From Chitinophagaceae bacterium (GTDB lineage Bacteria; Bacteroidota; Bacteroidia; Chitinophagales; Chitinophagaceae), in the NCBI GenBank assembly GCA_024508725.1, contig JANINS010000003.1:744001-808000 (forward strand): a DNA stretch of 64,000 nucleotides, written 5' to 3'. Below the pieces are notes generated by a model. It was given only the letters and a program-made list of their open reading frames with translations, was not told the DNA's origin and did no database searches. The position numbers and the translations under genes were made by a program. Shown here piece after piece: positions 40,211 to 47,736 of this stretch. How positions within the stretch are numbered: the first letter of the stretch is position 1; the number at the start of each line of letters is the position of its first letter.

Positions 40211-41407
40211 TCATTTTATTTTTCTTGCCGATCGATTCTTTGCAGTCTTCTCTGCAACAACAGATGTTTTCAGCGGCAGCTTACTAATACTCTTTTGCTT
40301 TTTCAATTTAGGAATAACAACCCTGTAAACAATTCTGATTGTTTTTAGCTTACCGAAGATTACTTCTTTATCGATTTTCATTGCATCAAACTGTTCATCT
40401 AAAATTCTGAACTGAGTCAAATCAATTTTATTCAATAAGTATTGACCCTGGTTATCATTATCCTCTTTTCTTTTGATCTCTTCAGATGGATAAACATAGC
40501 CGGTAAAGAAAATATTTCCATTTCCTTTATCCTTGATAGCAATTAAATAAGGCTCAACTTTTCTCCATTCCTTACCACTCTTACTTTCATAATAAAACTC
40601 AACCGGCTTTCTTTGTTGAATAGCAGAAATAACCAACGAAAGAACTTCTGCTTCATGCCTGGTAATAGGTTCGTCTTTATTCAGCATCATCTCAATCACC
40701 TGTGCATTAAAAGCAGCGAAGCCTGAATCATCATTATCGAAATAGATATACACGTCTTTACCTGCTGCTTGCCATTCACGACTTTTCTCAGCCCAATCTT
40801 TTAAAGTTTTAAAATCATAGCTTCCCTGGTATTTGTTTTTTGTTGGCCCGTGGAGTCGCAGATAAACAAAATCTGTGGTTACTTCAATCGGACTCAAGTG
40901 ACCTGCTAGTTGATAAATACAGAAAGCACATTTGTACTTCTTCAACAGCTTATACACGTCAGGATGATACCATGTTTTGTTTCTGAATTCAAATGCAAAA
41001 CGATAACCTTTGGGTAAGATTTTTAAAAAAGTCTCAAAGCGTTCTATATTCAATTCCCAGCCAGGAGGTAGCTGAAAAAGTATCGGACCGAGTTTATCTT
41101 CAAGCCCATCGCAATTATTTAAAAAAAGTTCAAGAGCAGCTTCTGTGTCTTTAAGCTTTTTCATGTGAGTGATGTAACGGCTTGCCTTAACGATGTAAAG
41201 AAAATCAGGTTTGCTTTTATATCTCCAACCTTCAAATGTTTCCCTGTTGGGTAATCGATAAAAAGGATTGTTCAGCTCAACCGTATTAAAGAACTGGCTG
41301 AAGTATTCGAACTCATCTTTTTGTGGTAATCCTTTTGGATAAAATGTGCCTCTCCAATGCTTATACAACCAACCAGAAGTTCCAACCCTGATCTTTCTTT
41401 TTTTCAT
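40211..41407 (-). CDS. DUF72 protein fused to a WYL-like domain
   Basis: A 398-residue cytosolic protein. Residues 1 to about 235 are DUF72, a TIM-barrel family of unknown function: RVGTSGWLYKHWRGTFYP, FNTVELNNPFYRLP, ILFQLPPGW, FEFRNKTWY, YLRLHGP and VYIYFDNDDSGFAAFNA. DUF72 proteins normally end here. The remaining part, about residues 245-345, has the strand order of a WYL domain: a helix with LVISAIQQRKPVEFYYE, then WRKVEPYLIAIK, GNIFFTGYV and a closing KIDLTQFRIL. WYL domains sense nucleotide-type ligands in regulators. A basic tail (residues 360-398) ends the protein. It lies 43 nt after the HD gene. DUF72 is certain; WYL is by pattern. Confidence 0.8.
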   Translation of the reverse strand: MKKRKIRVGTSGWLYKHWRGTFYPKGLPQKDEFEYFSQFFNTVELNNPFYRLPNRETFEGWRYKSKPDFLYIVKASRYITHMKKLKDTEAALELFLNNCDGLEDKLGPILFQLPPGWELNIERFETFLKILPKGYRFAFEFRNKTWYHPDVYKLLKKYKCAFCIYQLAGHLSPIEVTTDFVYLRLHGPTKNKYQGSYDFKTLKDWAEKSREWQAAGKDVYIYFDNDDSGFAAFNAQVIEMMLNKDEPITRHEAEVLSLVISAIQQRKPVEFYYESKSGKEWRKVEPYLIAIKDKGNGNIFFTGYVYPSEEIKRKEDNDNQGQYLLNKIDLTQFRILDEQFDAMKIDKEVIFGKLKTIRIVYRVVIPKLKKQKSISKLPLKTSVVAEKTAKNRSARKIK

Positions 41408-41450
41408 GATCGAACTGCCCGAAATAATGTGCCATCAGCAAGCAGCAGAA

Positions 41451-41993
41451 CTATTGAACAGATTTCTGATGATCAATAACAAACTGGATCACTTCATCTA
41501 ACGAATGCTCTATCCTTGAAAAAGCATCAGCAATATCATCCCGATTTACCTGGGCGGCAAAAGATGGTGTTCTCAGTTTCTTTTGAATGCTTTTTACATC
41601 CATTCCCTCATATCGTGTGGGACGAATCAATGCAGCAGCATGAATAAATCCTGATAACTCATCAAAAGCATAGATCATTTTATCCATCTTCGAAACAGGC
41701 TGTACACCAAAATATCGTGGTCCATGCGAAGCAATACAATGAATGATATCAGGATCAACATTTCTTCTTTCTAATTCTTCAATGATGATGCGACAATGAT
41801 CGCCAGGATATTTTTCCCAATCGGCATCATGCAATAAACCGGCGAGTTCCCACTTTAATGCAGTTTGTTCATCGGCATTTTCTTTTACTAAGGCCCAGGC
41901 TTTCATTACAGCAGCAACCTGTTTCATATGCAACCGCAATCGTTCATTAGGAACCCATTCGTTTAATAGCTCATGGGCTTCATCCAGGCTCAT
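41451..41993 (-). CDS. HD domain-containing protein (predicted metal-dependent phosphohydrolase)
   Basis: About 180 residues with a typical short HD domain: EAHELLNEWVPNERLRLHMKQV with the first His, then LAGLLHDADWEKYP (the HD pair), CIASHGPRYFG and the Asp in AFDELSGFI. These ligands predict a metal-dependent phosphohydrolase, often called a hydrolase of the HDIG type, with unknown nucleotide substrate. ATG 41993 starts at the first family helix; ATG 42053 would add 20 unconserved residues and cannot be excluded. It lies upstream of the DUF72-WYL gene on the same strand. Confidence 0.84.
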   Translation of the reverse strand: MSLDEAHELLNEWVPNERLRLHMKQVAAVMKAWALVKENADEQTALKWELAGLLHDADWEKYPGDHCRIIIEELERRNVDPDIIHCIASHGPRYFGVQPVSKMDKMIYAFDELSGFIHAAALIRPTRYEGMDVKSIQKKLRTPSFAAQVNRDDIADAFSRIEHSLDEVIQFVIDHQKSVQ

Positions 41994-42081
41994 TAAATTA
42001 CCTGCATTCTTTTCATCTCCAAATATGTCTCTGCCAAGAGCATGACTTGCCATGGATGTGTTTTTATAAATATAAGATTGA

Positions 42082-42465
42082 TCAGCGTTTGAGTTTTTTA
42101 GCTGCTTTCTTTTCCTCGTTTTCTTTCAGCCTGTATTTGACGATCTTTTTTATAAGATGAACTGGCAACGGTTTATGAGTAGTAAACTGAATGGTGCCAC
42201 CAAATGTTTTGAAGGGCTTTAATTCTTCTTTGAATATTTCAAGAACTTGCTTGCTTGCAGGAAATAGAGAACAGTGATCTTTAAAAGCAGCGAAGTACAC
42301 CAGCATTCCATTTTGTTTGTATGCCGGCATTTGATAGCTGATTATTTCCTCGGCATTGGGAGCGGCAAATAGAATTGCAGCACGAACTTTTTCCATTAAA
42401 GGCAAAACATCAGCAGGCAAGTTCGACAGGTAATCATCAACAGTTTTGGGAGTAACTGCTTTCAT
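42082..42465 (-). CDS. DUF1801 (YdhG-like) protein
   Basis: A 127-residue protein with the DUF1801 pattern: VDDYLSNLPADVLPLMEKVRAAI, AAPNAEEIISYQMPAYKQNGMLVYFAAFKDH (two parts of one conserved block) and SLFPASKQVL. FKTFGGTIQFTTHKPLP then precedes the final helix. The fold is related to the bacterial iron chaperone YdhG/frataxin-like proteins, but activity is not established. It ends with a Lys-rich tail. It lies 28 nt upstream of the HD gene (counted from its longer start). Confidence 0.86.
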   Translation of the reverse strand: MKAVTPKTVDDYLSNLPADVLPLMEKVRAAILFAAPNAEEIISYQMPAYKQNGMLVYFAAFKDHCSLFPASKQVLEIFKEELKPFKTFGGTIQFTTHKPLPVHLIKKIVKYRLKENEEKKAAKKLKR

Positions 42466-42515
42466 AAAAATTAGTAGAAGCTAATATAGGAATTTACATT
42501 TAGTAAGATTCTATG

Positions 42516-43076
42516 CTATGTTTTGGTTTCAACAATTGCCGATGGATTTAGTTGCACCGGACTTTGTGTTGTTTGCCTTTCATCATTCGGTATTAGAATA
42601 AAATTCCTGATAGATTGTACCAATTGAGGTGAAGCATATTGACTGATCACCTGCATCGGCCTGAGCTCATTCTTTTTATAATGTTCCATCAAAATAAAAA
42701 GTTCATCTGAAGTATTTGCAATATTCAATGCTAAGCTATCTCTCAGCATATTACAGGTGGCAAGTTGGTGATCATTGCGGTGTTCTTTTAATGAAGCTAC
42801 TCTTGGAAATAATATCAAAGGCTTACCTGCTTCGGCTGCAGCCACCATTGTTCCGATCCCGGCATGACTGATAATAAGAGATGCTTTTTGAACATAACTA
42901 TCAAATTCAGAAGGAGCGATGAATTCTACTACACTTATATTGGTGCTTGTTACTGTATAATTTTCTTTCTTAACCTGAACAATAAATTCATCAGCAGGAA
43001 ATCTTGCAGCAAGTGCATCTACCGCTTTCAATAAGCGATCGAAAGGAAGTTGAGTTCCCGTAGTTACAAATATCAT
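42516..43076 (-). CDS. Alg13/PssE-like glycosyltransferase subunit
   Basis: A 186-residue protein equal to a GT28 C-terminal half. It starts MIFVTTGTQLPFDRLLKAVD and has SLIISHAGIGTMVAAAEAGKPLILFPR and KEHRNDHQLATCN, the nucleotide-sugar-binding signature of Alg13, PssE and MurG. Such proteins normally work with a membrane partner (Alg14/PssD) that supplies the acceptor half. No partner gene is adjacent, so it may act alone or with a distant partner. ATG 43076 begins at the conserved MIFVTTGT; a start at 43103 adds nine residues. Confidence 0.85.
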   Translation of the reverse strand: MIFVTTGTQLPFDRLLKAVDALAARFPADEFIVQVKKENYTVTSTNISVVEFIAPSEFDSYVQKASLIISHAGIGTMVAAAEAGKPLILFPRVASLKEHRNDHQLATCNMLRDSLALNIANTSDELFILMEHYKKNELRPMQVISQYASPQLVQSIRNFILIPNDERQTTQSPVQLNPSAIVETKT

Positions 43077-43361
43077 AGACGTTGAAAAAACTATGAATAT
43101 CAACTTTAATGCCTCACAACTTTGTGAATTAGCTGAGAAGTTTAGAGTGCAGCTAATTTCTACAGTTTACTATTGTATTGAAGCATATATTGTAGAAAAA
43201 ATGACGAGTTAATTGAATTATTTCATCAACAAAAAAGGCTGGTAGCAAGCGTTCGCTTTGTGTTTCAGTTTCTTAAGCCAAGCGACAGTGTTGATTTTAA
43301 TACACAGCTTCAGCAGGTATGAACTTTGTCTTGATTTTTGTTTTACCCGAAGCAATTAGTC

Positions 43362-43544
43362 ATGAATCAATCGAATAAAGTCAATTGTCCGGCTTTGGAA
43401 GAGCAGCTTAAAGAAAAACTAAACCAGTACTACCAGGCCGAGGCTGAAGGGAAACCTAAAGTAGAACTTACAACGCTATATCGGGAGTTAAAGGAGCTGA
43501 ACTACCAGCTCACTTTTTGCAAATCCCGTTATAGTTTTAGCTAG
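43362..43544 (+). CDS. Small helical-hairpin protein, paralogue 1 of a four-member family
   Basis: A 60-residue protein predicted as two amphipathic helices joined at EGKPKVEL. From the glycine in the turn it matches the three related proteins at 43608, 45312 and 45603 without gaps: helix 1 has a hydrophobic face ending YYQAEAEG, and helix 2 reads LxxLYxELKEL. The C-terminal CKSRYSFS is unique. There is no signal peptide or TM segment. It is the most divergent member and lacks the [YF]xEL[TNS] motif of the others. ATG 43362 is used; a longer frame begins at 43338. Function unknown. Confidence 0.65.
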   Translation: MNQSNKVNCPALEEQLKEKLNQYYQAEAEGKPKVELTTLYRELKELNYQLTFCKSRYSFS

Positions 43545-43607
43545 CGCTATCACGCAACTTTTATGCTCCTGTAATTTTTTGCAGTGTTTTTGCTTGTTTA
43601 ATATTGG

Positions 43608-43844
43608 ATGGACAAGCAGGTACAACTAGAATTTTTAAAAGGGAAATTTACAGAATTGAGCATGCAATATTTGAATGTATTGCAAACGGGAAACTCATTG
43701 CAACAGATAAAAGACTTATCCTATGTTTTGGAATGCCTTAGAACAGAAATTCAAATGCTGGAAAAAGAACTGGTAAATGAACCTGGAAGCAAAGTATCAA
43801 AAAACACTTCTATAGATCGAGCAATTATTCCAGAAGAGCAATAA
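43608..43844 (+). CDS. Small helical-hairpin protein, paralogue 2
   Basis: A 78-residue protein. Helix 1 KFTELSMQYLNVLQTG and helix 2 SLQQIKDLSYVLECLRTEI share the family pattern, with the conserved Gly-x-Ser turn. A polar 25-residue tail (residues 53-78) follows and looks disordered. It lies 63 nt after paralogue 1 and converges with a response-regulator gene 19 nt beyond its stop codon. It has no clear homologue that I can name. Confidence 0.68.
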   Translation: MDKQVQLEFLKGKFTELSMQYLNVLQTGNSLQQIKDLSYVLECLRTEIQMLEKELVNEPGSKVSKNTSIDRAIIPEEQ

Positions 43845-43863
43845 CGCCTCTTATATCTATGAA

Positions 43864-44322
43864 CTATGCAGCATCCGTTTTCCTGGCATTGGATCTAAAC
43901 AATCCTGCAGGTAAAAGCATCTCGAGTGTTGAAAAAAGTTTCTCCCTGAATTGTTTAACATCACCCGGTTTTACAATGTATGGAATATCATACCTGCTAA
44001 AGAAAGATATATCCTTTGTATCGTTTGAAGTGGTGAGAACTACAACAGGTATTTTGGCAATGTCTTTATCTGCTTTAAGACATACGAGTGTTTCTTTACC
44101 ATCGAGACGAGACATGTTTATGTCTAATAAGATAAGAGAAGGTAAAGGTTTGAAAGGCTTATAATCATTCAGCAATCGCAATGCTTCTTCACCATTATTT
44201 ACATGCAAAACCGTAAATCCTGCTCCACTATTTTCTAAAGTGAAATTCAGAAGTTCAACATCTTCTATATCGTCTTCTATGTATAACACATAGGGTTTGG
44301 GATTGCCTAATTCGTTGAGCAT
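43864..44322 (-). CDS. Single-domain response regulator (CheY/Rcp1-like)
   Basis: A 152-residue receiver domain without an output domain. It shows YIEDDIEDVELL (acidic pair Asp17/Asp18), LILLDINMSRLDG with the phospho-acceptor Asp67, VVLTTSND and the Lys in YIVKPG. The EDDxxD(V) start and the long loop before Asp67 are typical of the Rcp1-type receivers that pair with phytochrome-like or hybrid kinases. No kinase gene is nearby. It lies on the opposite strand to the flanking small helical proteins. Confidence 0.88.
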   Translation of the reverse strand: MLNELGNPKPYVLYIEDDIEDVELLNFTLENSGAGFTVLHVNNGEEALRLLNDYKPFKPLPSLILLDINMSRLDGKETLVCLKADKDIAKIPVVVLTTSNDTKDISFFSRYDIPYIVKPGDVKQFREKLFSTLEMLLPAGLFRSNARKTDAA

Positions 44323-44455
44323 TGGATTCGTTTTCTAGTTCAAATGTAAGAACAAACTAAGCTTATTTTAAGCTGCCGTAAGCTGAATTTAACATTCTAC
44401 AGCCGCTTAGTTTTCTTGATTAATTATTTGAAACCAGAAACAAATTGATAATCAT

Positions 44456-44878
44456 TTAATCATGGATTGTGACGTATTTTGAATGCATAACAACTTCATT
44501 CAAAAAACTTTTAATCACTGTCTCTAGATCGCTAAGGTTATTGGGTTTTGCAACTAAGGGAATATTTTCTTTTTCGAAAAAAGATTCATCAGGTATTGAC
44601 CTTGCAGTTGAAAAAAGAATAATTGGAATGTTTTTGAAAACAGTATGCTGCCGGATTTCTTTAGCAAGTTCGCTCCCGGTTTTGCCTGGCATATTAATAT
44701 CAAGAATAATAAGTGAAGGTATTCGATGCTCTTTCTGTAACTCATGTAAAACATTCAAACCTGTATCACCGTTGTGGGCTTGTTTAACTATAACCGATTG
44801 ATCGATCTTGTTGATCGTTTCTGAGACCAGTTGCCTGTCATCTGCATCATCGTCGATATGTAATATGATCGGTTGCAC
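44456..44878 (-). CDS. Single-domain response regulator, second copy
   Basis: A receiver domain of about 140 residues: IILHIDDDADDRQL (acidic pair), LIILDINMPGKTG (phospho-acceptor Asp), IILFSTARS and VAKPNNLSDLETVI with the conserved Lys. GTG 44878 is chosen as the start because the longer ATG 44959 frame adds 27 residues of Cys/Trp-rich sequence unlike receivers; that start cannot be excluded. It is clearly diverged from the receiver at 43864. No kinase or output domain is linked to it. Confidence 0.82.
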   Translation of the reverse strand: MQPIILHIDDDADDRQLVSETINKIDQSVIVKQAHNGDTGLNVLHELQKEHRIPSLIILDINMPGKTGSELAKEIRQHTVFKNIPIILFSTARSIPDESFFEKENIPLVAKPNNLSDLETVIKSFLNEVVMHSKYVTIHD

Positions 44879-45311
44879 AGGAAGATTTCCGCTCCAATAA
44901 AAGCAAAAACATAGCCATGTTGATGTTTGTTGCGTTAAAGCTCCAACATCATTCAACAAACAAACAACTCACATTTGATTTTAATTATACAGTAAAGACT
45001 TATATAAGCCGCTTCGTCTGGAATAGTTTATGTGTTTCTTCTAAAGGGAACTTAAAATACTTACATGAATCTTTATAGCAACACAGAAAAATCATCTGGC
45101 ACTGATGATGACAGCATCACACCAAAACACTACAATTGGTTATTGATGTTAGCAGCCTTGATCATTTACCTGATTGCATCGTTATCATTTTAACGATTTA
45201 CAAAATGATGAACTGATGTTGAGGTTGTGGTAAATGGGCTACATCAACTATAGCTGTGCACCTGGAAAACAGTGTTAATAAAATTTGCACACTTGTTGTT
45301 TCATTCCAGGT
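44879..45311. other. 433-nt intergenic stretch with one possible short gene
   Basis: Apart from the 42-residue frame at 45065-45193 there is no supported gene. If the response regulator at 44456 starts at its earlier ATG (44959), the free stretch is shorter. No repeat family member was found here. Confidence 0.5.
45065..45193 (+). CDS. Possible 42-residue single-pass membrane protein
   Basis: ATG 45065 to TAA 45193 encodes 42 residues: a polar Ser/Thr/Asp-rich N-terminus, then PKHYNWLLMLAALIIYLIAS, a good transmembrane helix, and a two-residue end. AAAGGGAAC about 15 nt upstream is a weak ribosome-binding site. It lies between the response-regulator pair and small-protein paralogue 3 on the same strand as the latter. 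Coding status is uncertain because of its size. Confidence 0.42.
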   Translation: MNLYSNTEKSSGTDDDSITPKHYNWLLMLAALIIYLIASLSF

Positions 45312-45509
45312 ATGCAGAAAGAACTTGTGGCAAAGGGGCGGATGAAATACATTGAACTAAACAGGCTGTTCCTGCAAGAGGTTGAAAAAGGAACCTCATG
45401 GGAAGAACTGCAGCCATTATTAGAAGAAATGAAATCACTCGCTATTTATCTCCAGTATATTCCTGTTTCTACTGCCGCTTTAGATATAACCAATGCTACT
45501 GAACCATAA
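45312..45509 (+). CDS. Small helical-hairpin protein, paralogue 3
   Basis: A 65-residue protein with helix 1 RMKYIELNRLFLQEVEKG, turn Gly-Thr-Ser, and helix 2 WEELQPLLEEMKSLAIYL. This is the same ungapped pattern as paralogues 2 and 4. A 15-residue polar tail ends it. ATG 45312 is used; the longer frame (45285) adds MHTCCFIPG, not seen in the others. It lies 93 nt before paralogue 4. Confidence 0.68.
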   Translation: MQKELVAKGRMKYIELNRLFLQEVEKGTSWEELQPLLEEMKSLAIYLQYIPVSTAALDITNATEP

Positions 45510-45602
45510 ACAAGCTTAATTGTTTGGCAGTTTGATTATACTTTTCACCTAATAATTCTTATTCGTTTGTATTCTAATAGTTTATTGCCGTACCTTAACG
45601 CT

Positions 45603-45791
45603 ATGGCAGACCTTTCTCTGATCGCAGACCTCAGGAAACGTTATGTAGAGCTTACCCGTCAATTCTTTCGTGAAATAGACGAGGGCAAATCTCTAAACGA
45701 CTTACACGACCTTCAGCAAGAGATAGAACAACTAATGCTGAAGATGGATTCTCATGAACAAAGCAATACTGCTGACGGATCTCCTTCCTGA
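45603..45791 (+). CDS. Small helical-hairpin protein, paralogue 4
   Basis: A 62-residue protein with helix 1 LRKRYVELTRQFFREIDEG, turn Lys-Ser, helix 2 LNDLHDLQQEIEQLMLKM and a polar tail. It is the clearest member of the family and closest to paralogue 3 (shared RxxYxEL, EGxS and EL/DL positions). The ATG at 45603 (MADLSL) is preferred over the longer frame at 45567. The TerC gene follows 85 nt later. No domain is recognised. Confidence 0.7.
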   Translation: MADLSLIADLRKRYVELTRQFFREIDEGKSLNDLHDLQQEIEQLMLKMDSHEQSNTADGSPS

Positions 45792-45876
45792 TCTTTTTAC
45801 ATTTTATTGAGATAATTACGATCCATGATCGTTGTTTCTGCATCTTTATGGATCATAAGAATTGAAACTATATAAG

Positions 45877-46668
45877 ATGGACTTTACAGTATTGTTTTCT
45901 GTTGACGGACTTATAAGCTTACTTACCCTGGCTGTACTGGAGATTATCCTGGGTATTGATAACGTGATCTTTGTTTCCATCATTCTTGGAAGAATAAAAA
46001 AAGAGCAACGTCCTAAAGCAAGAAGACTCTGGATGTTCACCGGCATTGCTGTTAGAATTGTACTGCTGCTTTGTCTTGGCTGGTTAGTACAACAAAAAGG
46101 AACGGCTGTTTTTACCATCTTCGGAAAAGGTTTTGACCTTGCAAGTATTGTAATGCTTTCTGGAGGTTTATTCCTGCTGTATAAAACAGTGAAAGAGATC
46201 CATCATAAATTAGAGGGAGATGAAGAAGCACTTGAAGCGAACGTAACCAATACGATTAACAGCTTTTCACATGCCATCGTACAGATCGTTTTAATAGATA
46301 TGATCTTTTCATTCGACAGCATGATCACTGCCGTAGGCATTGCAAAACATGTAGAAGTAATGATCGTTGCAGTGGTGATTGCAATGTTCATTATGTTTCT
46401 ATTTAGTGAGAAGATATCCAACTTTATTCATAAACATCCAACTCTTAAAATGCTGGCTTTATCATTCCTGGTTCTTGTAGCTGTTACACTTCTGGTTGAA
46501 GGATGGAACAGCGATAAAGCACACGAGTTACACCTCAAGAACTACGTTTACTTCGCTATGGCTTTCTCGTTTGGTGTAGAAATGCTCAACATGGCACTTC
46601 GTAAGAAAATGAAAACGAAAACAGTTCAGTTGAATGAGCCAATCTTTAAAGAAGAAAAAGAATCGTAA
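45877..46668 (+). CDS. TerC family membrane protein
   Basis: A 263-residue integral membrane protein with seven to eight helices. It has the TerC hallmarks: ILGIDNVIFVSIILGR in the first helix pair (conserved Asp/Asn) and IDMIFSFDSMITAVG in the second half (conserved Asp and Ser). TerC proteins are associated with tellurite resistance; the Alx/MntX-like members export Mn2+ and may help metallate exported enzymes. Manganese handling is the more likely role here (inference). The start at 45877 avoids a TTG start five codons upstream. Confidence 0.9.
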   Translation: MDFTVLFSVDGLISLLTLAVLEIILGIDNVIFVSIILGRIKKEQRPKARRLWMFTGIAVRIVLLLCLGWLVQQKGTAVFTIFGKGFDLASIVMLSGGLFLLYKTVKEIHHKLEGDEEALEANVTNTINSFSHAIVQIVLIDMIFSFDSMITAVGIAKHVEVMIVAVVIAMFIMFLFSEKISNFIHKHPTLKMLALSFLVLVAVTLLVEGWNSDKAHELHLKNYVYFAMAFSFGVEMLNMALRKKMKTKTVQLNEPIFKEEKES

Positions 46669-46688
46669 CCAGCTTTTACAGAAAAAAA

Positions 46689-46721
46689 TTTGGATAAATA
46701 CGAAGTTGATCCTTTACTTTG
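46689..46721 (+). promoter_or_regulatory. Promoter of the membrane protein/winged-helix operon
   Basis: TTTG at 46689-46692, a 21-nt spacer and TTACTTTG at 46714-46721 (7 of 8 to TAnnTTTG). The -7 box overlaps the left half of the palindromic operator at 46716-46737, an arrangement expected for repression. Confidence 0.48.
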
Positions 46722-46737
46722 TATTTCAAAGTGCTTT
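46716..46737. promoter_or_regulatory. Palindromic operator, site 1
   Basis: The sequence ACTTTGTATTTCAAAG plus GTGCTTT-type flank matches site 2 (47737-47758) at 18 of 22 positions. The inverted half-sites ACTTTG / CAAAGT are separated by 5 nt. It overlaps the -7 box and ends 3 nt before the ATG at 46741. Confidence 0.6.
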
Positions 46738-46740
46738 CAT

Positions 46741-47412
46741 ATGTCAGCCAAGCCACAGCCAATAGATACTTTACAAGATATTAAACAGATGATGGAACGC
46801 AGCAGCCGTTTCATCAGCCTTAGCGGACTAAGTGGTGTTGCTGCAGGTTGTTGTGCATTGGTAGGTGCCTGGTTTGCTTATGATATCATTTACGGAAGTC
46901 ACAGATCGTATTCAACCGGACATACACGCTATTATGGAGATCCTGAGGTGGATGTAACCACAGGAAGAGGTGTTTCGCTTTCCGAATTCATGGGCAACAG
47001 TTTATTCCAGATCGCATTATTCACTTTCATCGCAGCTTTGGCACTTGCGTTTCTTTTTACTTATCTCCGTAGCCGTAAAACAAATACACCGCTATGGGGA
47101 AGTCAATCAAAAAGATTGATGTGGAATGTCGCAATCCCGATGGTAGTAGGCGGAATTTATTTGTGGAAGATGATACAGGAAGGAATTTTTGGATTGATTG
47201 CTCCTGGTTGTCTCATCTTCTATGGATTGGCTTTGGTAAATGCCAGTAAATACACCTTGAAGGAGATCAGGTATCTCGGCTTTTGCCAGATCGCATTGGG
47301 ATTGATCAATCTCTGGAACATCGGGTACGGAATTCATTTCTGGGCTTTGGGATTTGGAGTGCTGCATATTATTTATGGCATCGTGATGTGGTGGAAATAT
47401 GAAAAAGGATAG
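46741..47412 (+). CDS. Membrane protein of the winged-helix/CreD locus
   Basis: A 223-residue protein with about six hydrophobic helices (about residues 35-55, 90-115, 130-150, 155-170, 180-200, 203-217) and a polar cytosolic start QPIDTLQDIKQMMERSSRFISLSG. The family is unnamed to me, but the position directly before a small winged-helix regulator suggests it is the regulator's functional partner. The long loop between helices 1 and 2 (HRSYSTGHTRYYGDPEVDV) is probably extracytoplasmic. ATG 46741 follows the operator; an upstream TTG frame was rejected. The regulator gene starts 8 nt after its stop codon. Confidence 0.75.
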   Translation: MSAKPQPIDTLQDIKQMMERSSRFISLSGLSGVAAGCCALVGAWFAYDIIYGSHRSYSTGHTRYYGDPEVDVTTGRGVSLSEFMGNSLFQIALFTFIAALALAFLFTYLRSRKTNTPLWGSQSKRLMWNVAIPMVVGGIYLWKMIQEGIFGLIAPGCLIFYGLALVNASKYTLKEIRYLGFCQIALGLINLWNIGYGIHFWALGFGVLHIIYGIVMWWKYEKG

Positions 47413-47420
47413 CAGAAAGA

Positions 47421-47720
47421 ATGAAGAACATTATAGAAAATCTGAATAAAATCTTCGATAACCGGATTCGCCTCGGCATTATGAGTGCCTTGATGGTGAA
47501 CCAGGACCTTAGTTTTAACGAACTCAAAGAACTGATGCAGGTAACAGATGGAAATTTAGCGAGTCATCTTAAACCACTGGAAGAAAGTGGCTATTTACTC
47601 GTACAGAAAGGATTCATCGGCAAAAAAACGAATACCACTTATTCTGCAACACAGCTCGGCGTGAAAGCTTTCAAAGCGCATCTTACAGCATTGGAAGAAA
47701 TGATCAGATCAACCAGATAA
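47421..47720 (+). CDS. Small winged-helix transcriptional regulator
   Basis: A 99-residue regulator made of a single winged-helix domain. It opens LNKIFDNRIRLGIMSALM, has the recognition region LSFNELKELMQVTDGNLASHLKPLEESGYLLV and a wing FIGKKTNTTYSATQLG, then a final dimerisation helix. This is the HTH_34 (winged helix DNA-binding) type often coded beside creD in Bacteroidota. As the only regulator between two copies of the same palindrome (46716 and 47737), it is the best candidate to bind them. Co-transcribed with the membrane protein upstream (8-nt gap). Confidence 0.88.
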   Translation: MKNIIENLNKIFDNRIRLGIMSALMVNQDLSFNELKELMQVTDGNLASHLKPLEESGYLLVQKGFIGKKTNTTYSATQLGVKAFKAHLTALEEMIRSTR

Positions 47721-47736
47721 ATTTTTTTATCTATAC

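Noticed and set aside
44456-44959. ATG 44959 as start of the second response regulator
   Set aside because: Adds 27 residues rich in Cys and Trp that do not belong to a receiver; GTG 44878 is at the family start. Not fully excluded.
43362-45791. The small hairpin proteins as histidine phosphotransfer (HPt) domains
   Set aside because: Too short for a four-helix HPt and no His is conserved in all four.
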